64,000 nucleotides of DNA from Microbacteriaceae bacterium (GTDB taxonomy: Bacteria > Actinomycetota > Actinomycetes > Actinomycetales > Microbacteriaceae): NCBI GenBank assembly GCA_947486475.1, contig CANKTR010000004.1:3690-67689 (forward strand), written 5' to 3'. The position numbers and the translations under genes were made by a program. This document shows positions 44,543-53,053 of the stretch, in pieces. Numbering within the stretch: position 1 is the stretch's first letter; each line of letters starts with the position of its first letter. The notes beneath the pieces are model-generated. The model saw only the letters and a list, made by a program, of their open reading frames with translations. It did not search any database and had not been told where the DNA came from.

Positions 44543-45198
44543 TCGTCGAGGTCGGCGTCCGACCATTCGCCGGTGGTGAGATAGCTCACCTTCGACGAGA
44601 TTTCGACGACGTGGTCGGCGATTCGTTCCAGATAGCGGCTCGCGAGTGTGACATCCACCGTGTGCACGGCTTTCTCTTTCCAGGACTTGTCGAGAACGAC
44701 CTCGAACACTTCACGGTGGAGTTCGTCGACGCGTTCGTCAGCCGCCTGAATCGAGCGGGCAAGGTCGACGGACGTGTTTTTGAGCAACTTGACGAGTTTT
44801 TTGGACAAACGAACGTCGAGTCGAACCATCTCGTCGAAGGTATCGGACAACGATTCGGGAATCGCGGAGTCGGGGAAACGGAATCGTGCGATCGTCGCAA
44901 TATGCGACGCGAGCGCCGACATTCGCTCGAGCGAGGCCGATATCCGGAGGGTGGACACCAGGATTCGCAGGTCCCGGGCGACCGGGGCTTGCAGGGCGAG
45001 CGTGCGGATGACGAGTTCATCCAAAGACAGCGATTTTTCGCTGACGATTTCCGCTCCGGCGAGTGCACGATCCGCCGCTTTCACGTCGGCTTCCAACAGC
45101 GCGGTGGTGGCGTCCGTCACGATGGTGAGAACGCTGTCCGCGATTTCGACGATACGTCCTTGAACAGATTCCAATTCTTGGTCAAACATTTCGCGCAT
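44539..45198 (-). CDS. phoU: Phosphate-signalling regulator PhoU
   Basis: A 219-residue all-helical protein of two PhoU repeats (about 10-100 and 115-205). Motifs seen are ALAGAEIVSEKSLSLDELVI, the metal-cluster-like acidic positions, and ASRYLERIADHVVEISSKV near the end. It transmits PstSCAB status to the SenX3-type kinase. The ATG at 45198 is preceded by GAGAGG; the frame open to 45321 is promoter region. Three 11-nt-spaced GTTC-type units upstream form a PHO box. It is divergent from senX3. Confidence 0.93.
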   Translation of the reverse strand: MREMFDQELESVQGRIVEIADSVLTIVTDATTALLEADVKAADRALAGAEIVSEKSLSLDELVIRTLALQAPVARDLRILVSTLRISASLERMSALASHIATIARFRFPDSAIPESLSDTFDEMVRLDVRLSKKLVKLLKNTSVDLARSIQAADERVDELHREVFEVVLDKSWKEKAVHTVDVTLASRYLERIADHVVEISSKVSYLTTGEWSDADLDD

Positions 45199-45235
45199 CG
45201 GAGTGCCTCTCGATATAGGTCTAAAGCGAACCAGA

Positions 45236-45268
45236 GCGGGGTGAACCGCTCTCAAACAATTCGCGAAC
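45236..45268 (-). promoter_or_regulatory. PHO box between phoU and senX3
   Basis: On the minus strand GTTCGCG (45268-45262), GTTTGAG (45257-45251) and GTTCACC (45246-45240) recur every 11 nt. TTAGAC, a possible -10 box, follows at 45224-45219, before the phoU start. The region is shared with the divergent senX3 gene. Confidence 0.65.
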
Positions 45269-45328
45269 ATCGGGTTAAATGCGTGGCCGCGAGGACCGTA
45301 GTTCCACGATACCGTGTCCATCGTCGCC

Positions 45329-45334
45329 TAGCCT
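45329..45334 (+). promoter_or_regulatory. -10 box (leaderless) for senX3
   Basis: TAGCCT ends 6 nt before the GTG at 45341. Confidence 0.45.
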
Positions 45335-45340
45335 GAGAAG

Positions 45341-46480
45341 GTGGTGAGTTTCGGGATTTTCCTGGCAGTGACCAGCGTGGTCGCTGTCCTCGTCGCGGTC
45401 ATCACCTATCTGGTCTTTCGCGCTCGGCATTCGCGCATCAAAGCGACGGAGGACGAGCCCCTCACCGACGTCGCGTCGCGCCTCATTTCGGTACTCGCGA
45501 GCGCAGGGATGGTGGTGGACGACTCGCTCGCGGTTCTTCGAGCGACCAACAGCGCGATTGCCCTGGGGCTCGTGTCCGGTCGGGTGATTCGCAGTTCAGA
45601 AATCCGCGCGCTGGTTCGCGCGACCCAGGAAACCGAGACCACGAACTCTGTCGAGTTTGAATTGACACTGTCGGAAGGTGGTGACGTTCGGTACCTGCGC
45701 GCCCGAGCGGTCACGATCGGTGCCGGTATCGTGTTGGTTCTCGTCGAGGACAACACCGAGGCCCACGACTTCGAGTCGATTCGTCGCGATTTCATCGCGA
45801 ACGTGACTCACGAAATCAAAACTCCGATTGGCGCTATCGCACTTCTCAGTGAAGCGATGGAGGGGGCCCTCGATGACCCAACCCGTATGCACAAGTTTGC
45901 GGACAGTTTGCGCCGCGAAACGGGCCGCCTGTCGACTCTCATCACCGAAATCATTCAGTTGTCCCGCGTTGAAACCTCCAACATTCTGGCGAAAGCGAAG
46001 CCGTCCAACGTGGGGGTGGTGGTTCGAGAGGCGCTCGAGCGAACCCTCGTCATTGCCGACGCGAAAGACATCGTGGTCAATGCGAAGTACCCCGATGATG
46101 TTTTTGTGATGGGTGATGGCGAACTGTTGACCGTCGCTGTCAAAAACCTGATCGAAAATGCCATTCAGTATTCGGACCGGAAACAATCCGTCGGAATAGG
46201 CGTCACCACCCGTAATGGTCACGTCGACATCATCGTGACGGATCAGGGTGTGGGTATTCCCGCCGACGAGCAGTCCCGCGTGTTCGAACGTTTTTATCGG
46301 GTGGACGAATCCCGCGACCGAACCACCGGGGGAACCGGGCTCGGTCTGAGTCTCGTCAAACACATCGCTCTCAGCCATCGCGGCGAAGTGACTCTGTTTT
46401 CTCAGCCGGGCGTCGGCTCGACTTTCACCATGCGCCTACCGCGGCTCGTGGAAACCTCGAAGGAGAACACCCATGAGTAG
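45341..46480 (+). CDS. senX3: Sensor histidine kinase, SenX3/PhoR type
   Basis: A 379-residue kinase for phosphate sensing. One N-terminal membrane helix (about 4-26) is followed by a PAS-like segment (50-140), the phosphoacceptor box FIANVTHEIKTPIGA (His about 157), and an ATPase domain with NLIENAIQYS (N box), DQGVGIPADEQ (G1) and GTGLGLSLVKHI (G2). The single helix and lack of a large outer sensor match SenX3, which senses through PhoU/Pst. It overlaps the regulator gene by 8 nt. Confidence 0.9.
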   Translation: MVSFGIFLAVTSVVAVLVAVITYLVFRARHSRIKATEDEPLTDVASRLISVLASAGMVVDDSLAVLRATNSAIALGLVSGRVIRSSEIRALVRATQETETTNSVEFELTLSEGGDVRYLRARAVTIGAGIVLVLVEDNTEAHDFESIRRDFIANVTHEIKTPIGAIALLSEAMEGALDDPTRMHKFADSLRRETGRLSTLITEIIQLSRVETSNILAKAKPSNVGVVVREALERTLVIADAKDIVVNAKYPDDVFVMGDGELLTVAVKNLIENAIQYSDRKQSVGIGVTTRNGHVDIIVTDQGVGIPADEQSRVFERFYRVDESRDRTTGGTGLGLSLVKHIALSHRGEVTLFSQPGVGSTFTMRLPRLVETSKENTHE

Positions 46481-47156
46481 TGTGCTCGTCGTCGAAGATG
46501 AACAATCTCTTCGCGAACCGTTGGTCTACATCCTTGAGCGCGAGGGCTTCGAGGTGTTCGAGGCGGCGGACGGTCCCGCCGCGCTGGTGCAGTGGAAAGA
46601 ACGAAAACCCGACCTCATCCTGTTGGACCTGATGTTGCCCGGAATGAGCGGGGTGGATGTGTGTCGGGAAATCCGAAACCACTCCACCGTCCCCATCATC
46701 ATGGTGACCGCCAAAGATTCCGAAGTCGACAAGGTGGTCGGGCTCGAAATCGGGGCAGACGACTACGTGGTGAAACCGTATTCGACGCGTGAGTTGCTGG
46801 CCCGAATCAAGGCGGTACTTCGTCGCGGGGCCGTTCCCGATGCCCACCAACCGCGTACCGTGATCGAGGCGGGTCCCGTGCGAATCGACACCGATCGTCA
46901 CTCCGTGACCGTAAGTGGTGTTGCCGTCACCCTCCCGCTCAAGGAATTTGAGCTCTTGGAATACCTCATCGACAACGCCAATCGAGTGTTAACGCGGGGC
47001 CAGATCATCGATCGGGTCTGGGGGTCGAACTATTACGGTGACACCAAGACGCTCGACGTTCACGTCAAACGCATTCGCGGGAAGATCGAACCGGACCCGG
47101 CGAACCCGCGGTTTCTCATGACCGTTCGCGGGCTCGGATACAAGTTCGAGTCCTAG
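46473..47156 (+). CDS. regX3: Response regulator, RegX3/PhoP type
   Basis: An OmpR-family regulator of 227 residues. The receiver has the acidic pair VEDEQ, phosphoacceptor Asp in LILLDLMLPGMSG (about 53), and KPYSTRELLARIK. The C-terminal winged helix (about 128-225) has LKEFELLEYLIDNANRVLTR and the recognition region KTLDVHVKRIRGKIE. It should bind the GTTCACC-type repeats seen before pstC and phoU. Its gene is coupled to senX3. Confidence 0.92.
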   Translation: MSSVLVVEDEQSLREPLVYILEREGFEVFEAADGPAALVQWKERKPDLILLDLMLPGMSGVDVCREIRNHSTVPIIMVTAKDSEVDKVVGLEIGADDYVVKPYSTRELLARIKAVLRRGAVPDAHQPRTVIEAGPVRIDTDRHSVTVSGVAVTLPLKEFELLEYLIDNANRVLTRGQIIDRVWGSNYYGDTKTLDVHVKRIRGKIEPDPANPRFLMTVRGLGYKFES

Positions 47157-48202
47157 GGCACGCGACGAAGCCACTCGTCGGTGAGGAACTTTTCCTCGAC
47201 GAGCGTGGCCACGCGAGTGCGCTCGGCGTCGCTGATTGTGCCATCGCGAAGCCCGTGCAGTTCACGGAAGGTTCCGACCATCGTGTCGATCACCTCGGCG
47301 CGACTCAAACCCGACTGGCTCTTGATCGGGTCCACTCGTTTCACCGCGCTCGTGACTCCCTTGTCGCTCAGTTTCTCGCGGCCAATTCGCAAAACCTGCA
47401 TCATGGCCTCGGCGTCGATGTCGTAGGCCATGGTCACGTGGTGAAGCACCGCACCGTTTCCCAACCGCTTCTGTGCCGCACCGCCGATCTTGCCCTGCGG
47501 ACTCGCGATGTCGTTGAGTGGCTTGTACTCGGCGGCAATCCCGATGGAGTGGAGCGCCTGCAGAGTCCAGTCATCGAGAAACGCGTAGGAATCGGCGAAC
47601 GACATGCCCTGAACGAGTTCGGCGGGTGCATAAATCGAATACGTGATGGTGTTACCGGGCTCGATGAACATTGCGCCGCCGCCACTCACGCGGCGCAACA
47701 CGCGCACCCCTCGCGCCGCTGCTTCGTCCGAGTCGACTTCGTTTCGAAGTGACTGAAACGACCCGATAATCACGGCCTTTTCGTTCCACTCCCAGAATCG
47801 AAGCGTCGGCCCGCGGCGTCCCGCACCGACTTCCTCCGTCAGCACCTGATCGAGCGCCATGTGTTCGGCCGCCGACAGCGGTTCGGGGGCAAGGTATTCC
47901 CAGTCATATTCGGAGAACGAGCGAGCCTGAGCGATGGCGCGGCGGACGGCTGTGGCGACCGCTTCCGGGTGCACGCCGAGCATCACCACGTTCTCGGGGA
48001 GCGCCACGCGAACGCGCCGCGCGATTTCTGTCGCATCCGCCGAAATGGGCAGTCCCTCGATCGCGCCCGTCATCGCCTCGAGTGCGTCATCGGGTTCGAG
48101 AAAGAAGTCCCCCGAAATCGCGACATTGACGAGCACCCCGTCTCGGTCATCCGCCTCGACCACGATGAGTTTTCCGCCGGGGACCTTGTACTCGCCCTTC
48201 AT
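47153..48202 (-). CDS. Lipoate-protein ligase family protein with N-terminal accessory domain
   Basis: A 349-residue enzyme expected to attach lipoate or a related acyl group to dehydrogenase E2 or glycine-cleavage H proteins. Residues 1-90 resemble the LplA accessory (C-terminal) domain but stand first. Residues about 105-349 are the BPL/LplA/LipB catalytic domain with VRVLRRVSGGGAMFIEPGN and the lysine in QGKIGGAAQKR. Convergent with regX3 (4-nt overlap). The acyl donor is unclear: octanoate transfer is also possible. Confidence 0.82.
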   Translation of the reverse strand: MKGEYKVPGGKLIVVEADDRDGVLVNVAISGDFFLEPDDALEAMTGAIEGLPISADATEIARRVRVALPENVVMLGVHPEAVATAVRRAIAQARSFSEYDWEYLAPEPLSAAEHMALDQVLTEEVGAGRRGPTLRFWEWNEKAVIIGSFQSLRNEVDSDEAAARGVRVLRRVSGGGAMFIEPGNTITYSIYAPAELVQGMSFADSYAFLDDWTLQALHSIGIAAEYKPLNDIASPQGKIGGAAQKRLGNGAVLHHVTMAYDIDAEAMMQVLRIGREKLSDKGVTSAVKRVDPIKSQSGLSRAEVIDTMVGTFRELHGLRDGTISDAERTRVATLVEEKFLTDEWLRRVP

Positions 48203-48271
48203 GCCGCGTCTCCCTCGTCGTGTCGATCTGCGTCAAGTTTATGCGTCGTTCGGTGAGCGCTCCTGTCTGCC

Positions 48272-48277
48272 TAGTAT
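48272..48277 (+). promoter_or_regulatory. -10 box (leaderless) for the MFS gene
   Basis: TAGTAT ends 7 nt before the ATG at 48285, with TTCGGT at 48249-48254 as a weak -35 (17-nt spacing). Because the -10 itself contains the other in-frame ATG (48276), 48285 is the likelier start. Confidence 0.5.
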
Positions 48278-48284
48278 GAGAGAC

Positions 48285-49622
48285 ATGGCAGCGCGACGAA
48301 AATCCTCATCGGCGAAACGGCGTCCGTCGATGTTTCGGACGCTTCGAGTGCCGAACTTTCGCACCTGGATGATTGGTGCGCTTCTCGCCAACATCGGCGG
48401 TTGGGCCCAACGCGCCGCCCAAGACTGGTTAGTACTCACCGAATTGACCGACAACGACGCTGTTGCCTTGGGCTTAAGCCTTGCTCTTCAATTCGGTCCG
48501 ATTCTTATTCTCGGGCCCTTTCTCGGTCTGCTCGCGGACCGGATAAACGCGCGGACCATCATCTTTTGGTGTGCGGTGCTCGAGACAATCTTTGGAATTG
48601 TGCTGGGCGTCGCGGTGCTCCTCGGTGTAGCGAACCTTTTCCTCGTGTACGCCCTCGCACTGGCTATCGGAGTGGTTCAGGCGGTCGAGGCACCGGCACG
48701 CCATGTCTTCGTCAACGAGCTGGTGGCAAAGAACAACGTGCCGAACGCCATCGGTCTCCACTCGACGATGTTCAATTCCTCCCGGCTCGTGGGTCCGGCC
48801 CTCGCGGGAATCGGGATCGCGGTGCTGGGAACCGGCTGGACGTTGCTGTTCTCGGGGTTGGCTCTCGGCGCGGCGGCCATCGCTATCGCGCTGCTTCGGC
48901 GAAGCGAACTGCACACCGTCGAGAAAGCCCCCAAAGAGCGCGGGCAGTTCGGCGCCGGCATGGCGTACATCGCTGCCCGCAAAGATCTCCTGATCGTCCT
49001 CATGATGCTTTTTGTTGTCGGCGCACTTGTTTTCAACTTCGGAATCTTTTCGAGCACGATGGCCGTCGTCGAATTCGGTCTCGGTGCGCAGGACTACGGT
49101 TTCATCATGTCGGCCCTCGCGATCGGATCCGTCGCCGGCGCACTCCTCGTCGCGCGGAGTTCGCGGCCCCGACTGTCGGTCATCACCGTCGCAGCGCTCG
49201 TCATCACGATCGGCGGTATCGCCTCGGCGTTATCTCCGACGGTCACCGTTTTCGTCCTCGTGTACCCGCTCCTCGGTTTCGGCGGTGTGCTGATGGTCGC
49301 GACGACCAACGGGTACATCCAAACCACCACCGACGACATCTACCGCGGACGCGTGATGGCTATCTTCTCGACGCTGCTGATCGGAAGCACACCCATCGGA
49401 TCGATCCTGGCCGGGTGGGTGTCAAACGAGTTTGGGCCTCGCTGGGCGCTCGGTGTCGCCGCACTGGGCGGTCTCATCGCGACGGTGATCGCACTGGTGT
49501 GGCTGCGACGATCTCACAACATTTCCACGATGGCGACCCTGCGCTCCGCTTTCGCTCGAACCACCGAGGAACAAGCCGATACTGCCACGCAGGTCATCAC
49601 CATCGGCCAACGCGGGCCCTGA
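48285..49622 (+). CDS. Major facilitator superfamily transporter (MFS_3/enterobactin-exporter-like)
   Basis: A 445-residue carrier with about 12 membrane helices. It begins with FRTLRVPNFRTWMIGALLANIGGWAQ, typical of the MFS_3 group (EntS-like), followed by WLVLTELT, LADRINARTII and VEAPARHVFVNELV. The family exports small molecules, including siderophores and drugs; the substrate is not predictable. An open frame reaches upstream to 47934 but overlaps the lipoate ligase gene on the other strand. A long +2-frame ORF inside is a shadow. Confidence 0.87.
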   Translation: MAARRKSSSAKRRPSMFRTLRVPNFRTWMIGALLANIGGWAQRAAQDWLVLTELTDNDAVALGLSLALQFGPILILGPFLGLLADRINARTIIFWCAVLETIFGIVLGVAVLLGVANLFLVYALALAIGVVQAVEAPARHVFVNELVAKNNVPNAIGLHSTMFNSSRLVGPALAGIGIAVLGTGWTLLFSGLALGAAAIAIALLRRSELHTVEKAPKERGQFGAGMAYIAARKDLLIVLMMLFVVGALVFNFGIFSSTMAVVEFGLGAQDYGFIMSALAIGSVAGALLVARSSRPRLSVITVAALVITIGGIASALSPTVTVFVLVYPLLGFGGVLMVATTNGYIQTTTDDIYRGRVMAIFSTLLIGSTPIGSILAGWVSNEFGPRWALGVAALGGLIATVIALVWLRRSHNISTMATLRSAFARTTEEQADTATQVITIGQRGP

Positions 49623-49668
49623 ACGCTTCACATCGTCGCTAAAGGGGTGCGTGGCGCAGGAAATCACC

Positions 49669-49674
49669 TAGAGT
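49669..49674 (+). promoter_or_regulatory. -10 box (leaderless) for the Lrp/AsnC gene
   Basis: TAGAGT ends 6 nt before the GTG at 49681. Confidence 0.45.
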
Positions 49675-49680
49675 TGTGCC

Positions 49681-50118
49681 GTGGACGCAACCGACCAGCG
49701 AATAATCGAACAACTCCGTGACAATGCGCGCGCGGGCTACGCCGACATCGGAGATATCGTCGGACTTTCCGCGAGCGCCGTCAAGCGCCGAGTCGATCGC
49801 CTCGTGCAGACGGGGGCGATTCGGGGGTTCACTGTCAACGTTGATCCCGCCGCCGAGGGTGTCGGAGTCGAGGCCTACGTCGAACTGTATTGCCGCGGCA
49901 CCGTGTCCCCGGATGACCTTCGAACGCTGCTCAACGCTGTTCCCGAGGTTGTGTACGCGGGAACCGTGTCGGGGCAAGCCGACGCAATTGTTCATATGCG
50001 CGCCGCGTCGATCCCCGCGTTAGAGGCGGCACTGGAGCGAGTGCGCAATGCTCCCAACGTCGACCACACGCGGTCGTCGATCATGCTCTCGCGTTTGGTT
50101 CACCGCCGCATCCTCTAA
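49681..50118 (+). CDS. Lrp/AsnC-family transcriptional regulator
   Basis: A 145-residue regulator. The winged helix-turn-helix (1-55) begins DATDQRIIEQLRDNARAGYADIG, and LSASAVKRRVDRLVQTGAI is the recognition helix with wing. The C-terminal RAM (ligand/oligomer) domain covers about 65-140. Members sense amino acids or related metabolites. It stands between the MFS gene and pfkA, on the same strand as both but with its own -10 box; it may regulate either neighbour. Confidence 0.9.
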   Translation: MDATDQRIIEQLRDNARAGYADIGDIVGLSASAVKRRVDRLVQTGAIRGFTVNVDPAAEGVGVEAYVELYCRGTVSPDDLRTLLNAVPEVVYAGTVSGQADAIVHMRAASIPALEAALERVRNAPNVDHTRSSIMLSRLVHRRIL

Positions 50119-50169
50119 ACATGTTGTGACATGTTCCCTTCTCGGCGCCGTGGCGGTGACAATAGAAGC

Positions 50170-51195
50170 ATGCGAATTGGAGTTCTCACGTCCGGCGGAG
50201 ACGCACCCGGCCTCAATGCGGTCATCCGTGGCGCTGTTCTCAACGGCGAGCGCCATTACGGCATGAACTTCGTGGGTATCCGAGACGGCTGGCGCGGACT
50301 CGTCGATGCGGACTTCCAGTCGTTGGCGCGCGCAGATGTCAAAGGAATCGGAAAAATGGGCGGCACGATTCTTGGCTCGTCGCGAACAAATCCGTTCGAG
50401 GGCAACGGCGGAATCGATCGCATCAATCAGGTCATGGCCGACGCAGGCATGGACGGGCTTCTCGTAATCGGCGGAGAGGGCACCCTCGCCGCAGCGAACC
50501 GCTTGTCCGAGGCCGGAATCAACATCGTCGGCGTCCCCAAAACAGTCGACAATGACCTGTCGGCAACGGACTACACATTCGGCTTCGACACCGCCGTCAA
50601 CGTCGCCACCGAAGCGATGGACCGGCTTCGAACCACGGGTGACTCGCATCACCGCTGCATGGTGGCCGAGGTCATGGGCCGCCACGTCGGCTGGATTGCC
50701 CTGCACTCAGGAATGGCCGTGGGCGCGCACGCGATCCTCATCCCCGAACGGAAAACATCTCTCGAGGAAATTGTGGGGTGGGTCACCTCGGCCTACGAAC
50801 GCGGACGCGCGCCGCTCGTCTGTGTCGCCGAAGGGTTCCTTCTCGACACGATGGACGACGCTCACAGCGAACGTGGCTTGGACGCGTTCGGGCGACCACG
50901 TTTGGGCGGAATCGGGGAAGTGCTCGCGCCGATGATCGAAGAGGCGACGGGAATCGAAACCCGCGCCACCACTCTCGGTCACATCCAGCGAGGGGGAACA
51001 CCCTCCGCGTTCGATCGCGTTTTAGCCACGCGATTCGGAATGAACGCCACCCGCGTGATTTCCGAGGGGAATTGGGGGAGCCTCGTCGCCCTCCGTGGCA
51101 CCGATATTGTGACAACCACGTTCGAGTCCGCACTGGGCGAGTTGAAGACTGTTCCGGCCGAGCGCTGGTCTGAAGCCGCTCTGTTGTTCGGTTAG
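50170..51195 (+). CDS. pfkA: 6-Phosphofructokinase
   Basis: A glycolytic kinase of 341 residues. The N-terminus MRIGVLTSGGDAPGLNAVIRG is standard. LVIGGEGTLAAA carries Gly at the position that separates ATP users from pyrophosphate users (Asp there), and PKTVDNDL has the Lys found in the actinobacterial group. Together they favour ATP as donor. The active-site Asp is in the TVDND loop; HIQRGGTPSAFDR is the sugar-phosphate site. ACAAT-like sequence 6 nt before the ATG suggests another leaderless gene. Confidence 0.92.
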   Translation: MRIGVLTSGGDAPGLNAVIRGAVLNGERHYGMNFVGIRDGWRGLVDADFQSLARADVKGIGKMGGTILGSSRTNPFEGNGGIDRINQVMADAGMDGLLVIGGEGTLAAANRLSEAGINIVGVPKTVDNDLSATDYTFGFDTAVNVATEAMDRLRTTGDSHHRCMVAEVMGRHVGWIALHSGMAVGAHAILIPERKTSLEEIVGWVTSAYERGRAPLVCVAEGFLLDTMDDAHSERGLDAFGRPRLGGIGEVLAPMIEEATGIETRATTLGHIQRGGTPSAFDRVLATRFGMNATRVISEGNWGSLVALRGTDIVTTTFESALGELKTVPAERWSEAALLFG

Positions 51196-51989
51196 GCGTT
51201 CCGGAATTCAAGCAACGCGTCCACGAGCGCTTCGTTGCTGCGCTCGGCGGCCGTGTGGGAAACAACCAGTCCCGCTTCCCGCGCGTCATACGCAGTTCGC
51301 GGTCCGATACAGATGATGGCCGTCGTGTCGGGGATTGGGCTCAGCTGGAGGGCAAGCTGACGCGCAACGCTTCCGGAACTGACGAGAATTGCTGTGATGT
51401 CTCCCGACCGAACCCGTTCAATCACGTCCACGTCGATTGCCAGCCCGATCGTCCTGTAGGCGGACACGAATGTCGCCCGAACACCCCGTTCCGTGAAACC
51501 CGCGGCGAGAATCGGCTCGGAAGTTTCGGAGTGGGGGACAAAAACGGACGATTCGAGAAATCCGTCGGGCAGCGTGTGAAGGAAGCCTCGAGGTGAATTG
51601 TCGGTTGCGGGGACGAAGTCAACCCGGATGTTCGCGAAGGACAGTGCCTGTGCCGTGGTTTCTCCGATTGCCGCCACGCGGGTGTGCTCGGGGATTTCGA
51701 CCTTTTCGTGCTGCAACACGTCCACCGTTGTGGCACTCGTGAGAACCACCCAGTCGAAATCGCCCGCACGCAGGCGAGTCAGTTGTTGCTGGAGCGCGTT
51801 GTCGTCCTCCGCAGCGGCGAAGTTGACGACGGGCGCGACGACCGCCTGTGCGCCGAGCACCGTGAGCCGATTCGTGATGTCTTCCGAAAACCGCCCACCG
51901 CGCGGGATGAGCACCGTCTGGTCACCGAGGCGGCGAATCACCGGGATACTCGACGTCGGGCTTACCTCGCGAATTGCGAAATCAGTCAT
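51192..51989 (-). CDS. hemD: Uroporphyrinogen-III synthase-like protein
   Basis: A 265-residue protein of the HemD fold, two Rossmann-like halves. Motifs seen: QTVLIPRGGRFSEDITNRL, DWVVLTSATTVDVL (a family signature), VAAIGETTAQAL, ILVSSGSVARQL and CIGPRTAYDAREAGL. The enzyme closes and inverts the hydroxymethylbilane ring in haem synthesis. No other hem genes are near. It overlaps the DUF3618 gene by 8 nt and is the last of four minus-strand genes. Confidence 0.82.
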   Translation of the reverse strand: MTDFAIREVSPTSSIPVIRRLGDQTVLIPRGGRFSEDITNRLTVLGAQAVVAPVVNFAAAEDDNALQQQLTRLRAGDFDWVVLTSATTVDVLQHEKVEIPEHTRVAAIGETTAQALSFANIRVDFVPATDNSPRGFLHTLPDGFLESSVFVPHSETSEPILAAGFTERGVRATFVSAYRTIGLAIDVDVIERVRSGDITAILVSSGSVARQLALQLSPIPDTTAIICIGPRTAYDAREAGLVVSHTAAERSNEALVDALLEFRNA

Positions 51990-52215
51990 CCCCGAAAACC
52001 GCCCATGCAATCGTGCTCACGACAACGACGCCCACGATTCCCGCTCCGATCCACCACGGCAAGGGGTTGGCCTGATACGAACCGGAGATTTTTTCCCCCA
52101 ACGCCGCTCGCTGAGCGGGAAAGTCAAGTTTGTGTTCCAGTTCGGAGACCGTCGCGCGGAACTGCTCGCGGCGAGCCGCGATGTCTGCCGCAATCTGCTG
52201 TCGTTCACGCGCCAT
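51982..52215 (-). CDS. DUF3618 membrane-anchored small protein
   Basis: A 77-residue protein with a helical N-terminus (ERQQIAADIAARREQFRATV) typical of DUF3618 and one C-terminal membrane helix (about 53-73, WWIGAGIVGVVVVSTIAWAVF). DUF3618 proteins often accompany holin-like DUF1469 and YtxH-like proteins, as here. Role unknown; envelope association is likely. The ATG at 52215 overlaps the preceding gene by 11 nt. Confidence 0.8.
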   Translation of the reverse strand: MARERQQIAADIAARREQFRATVSELEHKLDFPAQRAALGEKISGSYQANPLPWWIGAGIVGVVVVSTIAWAVFGDD

Positions 52216-52603
52216 TCGATGTGCCCTTCGCCAAGTTTCGGAAATCTGCTGCAATCTGATCGACCGACTCGAACGGGGTGAATCCCTTCCGAATCGACGC
52301 GATGCCGATGGCGATGAACGCGACACCGCCAACGAGTACGACGGCGGCGACCGTGAGTGCGGCGGCCCACGCGGGCATGAACACGGCAAGCCACAGAATG
52401 AGGGCGACGACGAGCATCGTCATGAACATGGACAACAGTGTCACTCCCAGCGTGATCCAACCCAGACCAATACCGGCGGATCGAAGTTTGCTCGCGAGTT
52501 CGGACTGCAGCAGTCGAACTTCGGCACGAACGAGGTCGCTGAGTTCCCGCGGAAGGTCGGCGAGAAGCCGAAAAAACCCCCGCTCAGAAGCGTCCTTCGC
52601 CAT
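52205..52603 (-). CDS. Phage-holin-like membrane protein (DUF1469/Holin-X)
   Basis: A 132-residue protein: a helical N-terminus (LADLPRELSDLVRAEVRLLQSEL) and a hairpin of two membrane helices (about 50-72 and 80-102). This matches the actinobacterial Holin-X/DUF1469 family. Despite the name these are not known to lyse cells and there is no phage context. It lies between the YtxH-like and DUF3618 genes, all on one strand. Confidence 0.85.
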   Translation of the reverse strand: MAKDASERGFFRLLADLPRELSDLVRAEVRLLQSELASKLRSAGIGLGWITLGVTLLSMFMTMLVVALILWLAVFMPAWAAALTVAAVVLVGGVAFIAIGIASIRKGFTPFESVDQIAADFRNLAKGTSNGA

Positions 52604-52608
52604 GGGTG

Positions 52609-52953
52609 CTAGTTCTTCGCGTCCGCGGCAGGAGGCTTGGGGGTGGTCTTTCGCGTCGGCGGTTTTGCCGCGGACTTCTTCACGGGAGGGGCGGTGGGCT
52701 TGGTTGACGAGGCGGAACGAAGTGCGTCGACGCGTTCCGAGATTTTTTTGACGTTCTCCGACACGGCCGACGCGACCTCGGGAGCGTTCTCTTTGACGAA
52801 CTCGGTCGCCGCCGAAACCTGTTCCTGAACCCGAGGGTCGTTCCAGACCTTGAGCGCAGCAGTTTTCATCTGGTTATATCGCGCGCGGCCCGCACGCGTT
52901 CCGAAAACGTAGCCAACTCCCAGGCCCAGTACGAAAAGAATCTTTCCGCGCAT
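52609..52953 (-). CDS. YtxH-like small envelope protein
   Basis: A 114-residue protein with an N-terminal membrane helix (GKILFVLGLGVGYVFGTRAG, about 3-22), a helical amphipathic stretch (25-75), and a Lys/Pro/Thr-rich tail. This resembles YtxH/general-stress membrane proteins. Function is unknown. GGAGG precedes the ATG at 52953, and TAGAAT at 52993-52988 is a likely -10 box. First gene of the run YtxH, Holin-X, DUF3618, hemD. Confidence 0.75.
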   Translation of the reverse strand: MRGKILFVLGLGVGYVFGTRAGRARYNQMKTAALKVWNDPRVQEQVSAATEFVKENAPEVASAVSENVKKISERVDALRSASSTKPTAPPVKKSAAKPPTRKTTPKPPAADAKN

Positions 52954-52987
52954 GGTGACTCCTCCTTGTATGCCGTTCAGAGAACAT

Positions 52988-52993
52988 ATTCTA
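52988..52993 (-). promoter_or_regulatory. -10 box for the YtxH-like gene
   Basis: TAGAAT on the minus strand, 34 nt before the ATG at 52953. No good -35 was found. Confidence 0.4.
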
Positions 52994-53053
52994 TCCCCGA
53001 ACTTGGGCGTCGAAAATCCTGCCCCGCGCGATGTCGGCTCGGTCTGCCCGCTG

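Noticed and set aside
48401..49642. A 413-residue plus-strand frame
   Set aside because: It lies in another frame of the MFS gene and reads as Arg-rich, low-quality protein, a typical codon-bias shadow. The MFS frame has clear membrane helices.
52205..52603. The holin-like gene as a prophage remnant
   Set aside because: The family is widespread in actinobacterial chromosomes and no other phage gene is nearby.
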